15,179 nt of DNA from contig CANGWP010000043.1 in assembly GCA_947457605.1 (NCBI GenBank), forward strand, positions 1 through 15,179. Direction: 5' to 3'. Below, piece by piece: positions 14,246-15,179 of the stretch. The first letter of the stretch is position 1. Each line of letters begins with the position of its first letter. Below the pieces are notes generated by a model that worked only from the letters and a program-made list of their open reading frames with translations, did no database searches and was not told the origin of the DNA. The position numbers and the translations under genes were made by a program. This stretch comes from Bdellovibrionales bacterium (GTDB lineage Bacteria > Bdellovibrionota > UBA1018 > CAIMNF01).

Positions 14246-14319
14246 CAGGCTTTTAGCCTGTTGCGAGCCAGGATGGCGAGCAAAATGGAGAACCCAAAAC
14301 ACTGAAAGGCTCTTTCAGT
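14246..14319. repeat. Cluster of three hairpins, possible small structured RNA
   Basis: Hairpin 1 is CAGGCT-TTT-AGCCTG (14246-14260). Hairpin 2 follows directly: TTGCGAGCC-AGGAT-GGCGAGCAA (14261-14283), 7 of 9 pairs with a tandem G-A/A-G mismatch. Hairpin 3 is ACTGAAAG-GCT-CTTTCAGT (14301-14319), a perfect 8 bp. None is followed by a long T-run on the + strand. Confidence 0.45.
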
Positions 14320-14362
14320 CACCCAGTCTAACTTTCAAGAAATTTCACGACATTTCGAAAGT

Positions 14363-14393
14363 TTGCTACTTCGATGCTACTTACTTGCTAATT
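14363..14393 (+). repeat. Three 11-bp-phased direct repeats (iteron-like)
   Basis: TTGCTACTT (14363-14371), ATGCTACTT (14374-14382) and TTGCTAATT (14385-14393) are spaced exactly 11 bp, one helical turn. The spacing suggests cooperative protein binding on one DNA face. They lie 11-41 bp past the antitoxin stop codon. Confidence 0.5.
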
Positions 14394-14403
14394 TAAAAAA
14401 TAA

Positions 14404-14787
14404 CTACGAAGCTTCTCTCGAAGAATTGAAGCCACAATCAATCACAATGTTGGAGTAGAGAGCTTCAGGTCGTAAACGTTCACGGCCACTCACGGTCTCT
14501 TTAATGAGTTTGATCAAGCCCAGTGATTCGAGTACTCGAACTTCTTTTAGAACGTATGGCTGGCTTTTACCGAGCTTATCGGCAAGGTCATAGATCGAGC
14601 TTGGTTTTTCATTTAGGATCGCAGCGAAGAGACTAAGGCGTGATTCGCTGGCGATCTGTAGCAAATCTTTCAGATCGGTGCTGACCAGCTCATTGGGGCG
14701 CACATGGGGTTTACCGCGAACCGCGTCCCGCATCTTTTTACCAATACTGGGTTCATTCGGATTATATCTAAATGTAAAAGTCTGCAT
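14404..14787 (-). CDS. Winged-helix regulator, probable antitoxin of TumE-type module
   Basis: A 127-residue protein with a winged helix-turn-helix at about 52-105. The sequence KPSSIYDLADKLGKSQPYVL (61-80) is the helix-turn-helix, followed by KEVRVLESLGLI and a basic wing (KETVSGRERLRP, 96-107). The pattern is of the ArsR/MarR kind found in antitoxins. The start at ATG 14787 is chosen over 14811 because a strong GAAGGGAG site (14793-14800) sits 5 bp before it, inside the upstream gene; this gives a 20-bp overlap with the toxin gene. As partner of a TumE-like protein it is the likely antitoxin and autoregulator. The toxin-first order is less usual for toxin-antitoxin operons but is seen in several families. 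Confidence 0.75.
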   Translation of the reverse strand: MQTFTFRYNPNEPSIGKKMRDAVRGKPHVRPNELVSTDLKDLLQIASESRLSLFAAILNEKPSSIYDLADKLGKSQPYVLKEVRVLESLGLIKLIKETVSGRERLRPEALYSNIVIDCGFNSSREAS

Positions 14788-15115
14788 ATATTCTCCCTTC
14801 GATCTCGCCAAAATGCTCGATCACCTTTGTTTCAAAAAACATCAACGCCTCATCCAAAGTGGTGAGCTCTAGTTTAATCTGATCTCCATCATCAAAGTGA
14901 TAATGCAAACCAACAGGCGGATGTGAATCGACTAATACCTTTTTTTCTGGGTTTTCAAAATCAAACGCAATCCAGCTCAATCTGAAACGTTCCAGAAATA
15001 GCCCGTCCACGGGTGATGGCGAAATATCGTAAAGATCCATCGCAATCACCAAAGTCCCACCGGCCTTGGCTTTTAAAGTACGCTTTTCTGCAAATAAACA
15101 CCGAGACGGGGTCAT
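14768..15115 (-). CDS. tumE: TumE-family (DUF6516) probable toxin
   Basis: A 115-residue protein resembling DUF6516/TumE toxins: an N-terminal strand pair with KAKAGG (15-20), DGLFLERFRLSWIAFDFENP (37-56), then VDSHPPVGLHYHF (62-74; H65, H71, H73), a His-rich block typical of the family, and a helical tail with LDEALMFF (87-94). The mode of action is not established from sequence. The ATG at 15115 lacks a ribosome-binding site; the frame stays open to the window edge, but that part is very AT-rich and reads like non-coding DNA, so the gene probably starts here. Its end overlaps the antitoxin gene by 20 bp. Family assignment is from motif memory and the paired winged-helix gene. Confidence 0.7.
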   Translation of the reverse strand: MTPSRCLFAEKRTLKAKAGGTLVIAMDLYDISPSPVDGLFLERFRLSWIAFDFENPEKKVLVDSHPPVGLHYHFDDGDQIKLELTTLDEALMFFETKVIEHFGEIEGRIYADFYI

Positions 15116-15179
15116 ATATCTATATTGACATATATTTCTAAAAAAGTATATATAAAATAAGCCAAATTTAGGAACTGAT
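15111..15179 (-). promoter_or_regulatory. AT-rich promoter/operator region of the toxin-antitoxin operon
   Basis: On the - strand a TATACT -10-like box lies at 15150-15145, without a convincing -35. Between it and the toxin ATG are alternating TA tracts with GTCA and TGAC arms (15111-15129) and a second TGAC start at 15126, a plausible site for autoregulation. Most of the region is A or T, unlike the rest of the window. Confidence 0.35.

Larger units (their letters stand above)
14164..14403. other. Non-coding, AT-rich, structured stretch after tRNA-His
   Basis: No convincing gene is seen on either strand in these 240 bp. The stretch contains three hairpins (14246-14319), an AACTTTC/GAAAGTT inverted repeat (14330-14363) and three phased repeats (14363-14393). 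The left 50 bp are mostly A. The position between a tRNA 3' end and a toxin-antitoxin module suggests an integration junction, but no copy of the tRNA 3' end is repeated here. Confidence 0.5.

Noticed and set aside
14081..14403. Attachment-site duplication of the tRNA-His 3' end
   Set aside because: The downstream sequence was scanned by eye; only a short GGGGTTCGAA resembles a T-arm, not a true repeat of the tRNA end.
14158..14403. CRISPR array
   Set aside because: Repeats are 9 bp at 11-bp spacing with no unique spacers; does not fit CRISPR structure.

Overview
The window looks like a contiguous piece of a Gram-negative bacterial chromosome of moderate GC, gene-dense and mostly of housekeeping character. 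An outer-membrane beta-barrel protein, a MotA/MotB-type inner-membrane pair and HtpX point to a two-membrane cell. The combination of a SUF system using SufU instead of SufE with a mevalonate (not MEP) route to isoprenoids is unusual for Proteobacteria. It would fit a deltaproteobacterial or Bdellovibrionota-like lineage, but that placement is inference and not proven by anything in the window.

Region 1 (1-7072, + strand) is one tightly packed operon entering from the left: end of sufC, then sufD, sufS, sufU, sufT and sufB (Fe-S cluster assembly), followed without a break by three GHMP-fold genes read as phosphomevalonate kinase, diphosphomevalonate decarboxylase and mevalonate kinase. Nearly every junction overlaps or is a few bases long, so Fe-S assembly and the lower mevalonate pathway are probably transcribed and translated together.

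Region 2 (7056-9089) holds htpX (+ strand, its own likely promoter) facing an unrecognised membrane-anchored protein gene (- strand). A perfect 10-bp hairpin lies between them, inside the 3' end of the unknown gene.

Region 3 (9120-12634, + strand) starts only 30 bp from that divergent gene. It contains a divergent MotA-like/MotB-like pair that lacks the residues normally needed for proton conduction and peptidoglycan binding, a PAS-GGDEF diguanylate cyclase with an apparently intact active site, peptide deformylase, and a VanX/DdpX-type D-Ala-D-Ala dipeptidase overlapping def.

Region 4 (12579-13972, - strand) has an outer-membrane beta-barrel protein followed by a HAD-IIB phosphatase; the phosphatase gene overlaps the dipeptidase gene tail to tail by 56 bp.

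Region 5 (14030-15179) has a tRNA-His(GTG) gene with its own promoter, then about 240 bp of AT-rich non-coding DNA with three hairpins and three 11-bp-phased repeats. A two-gene TumE-type toxin / winged-helix antitoxin module follows on the - strand. This tRNA-flanking part looks accessory and is the likeliest edge of a mobile or variable region.
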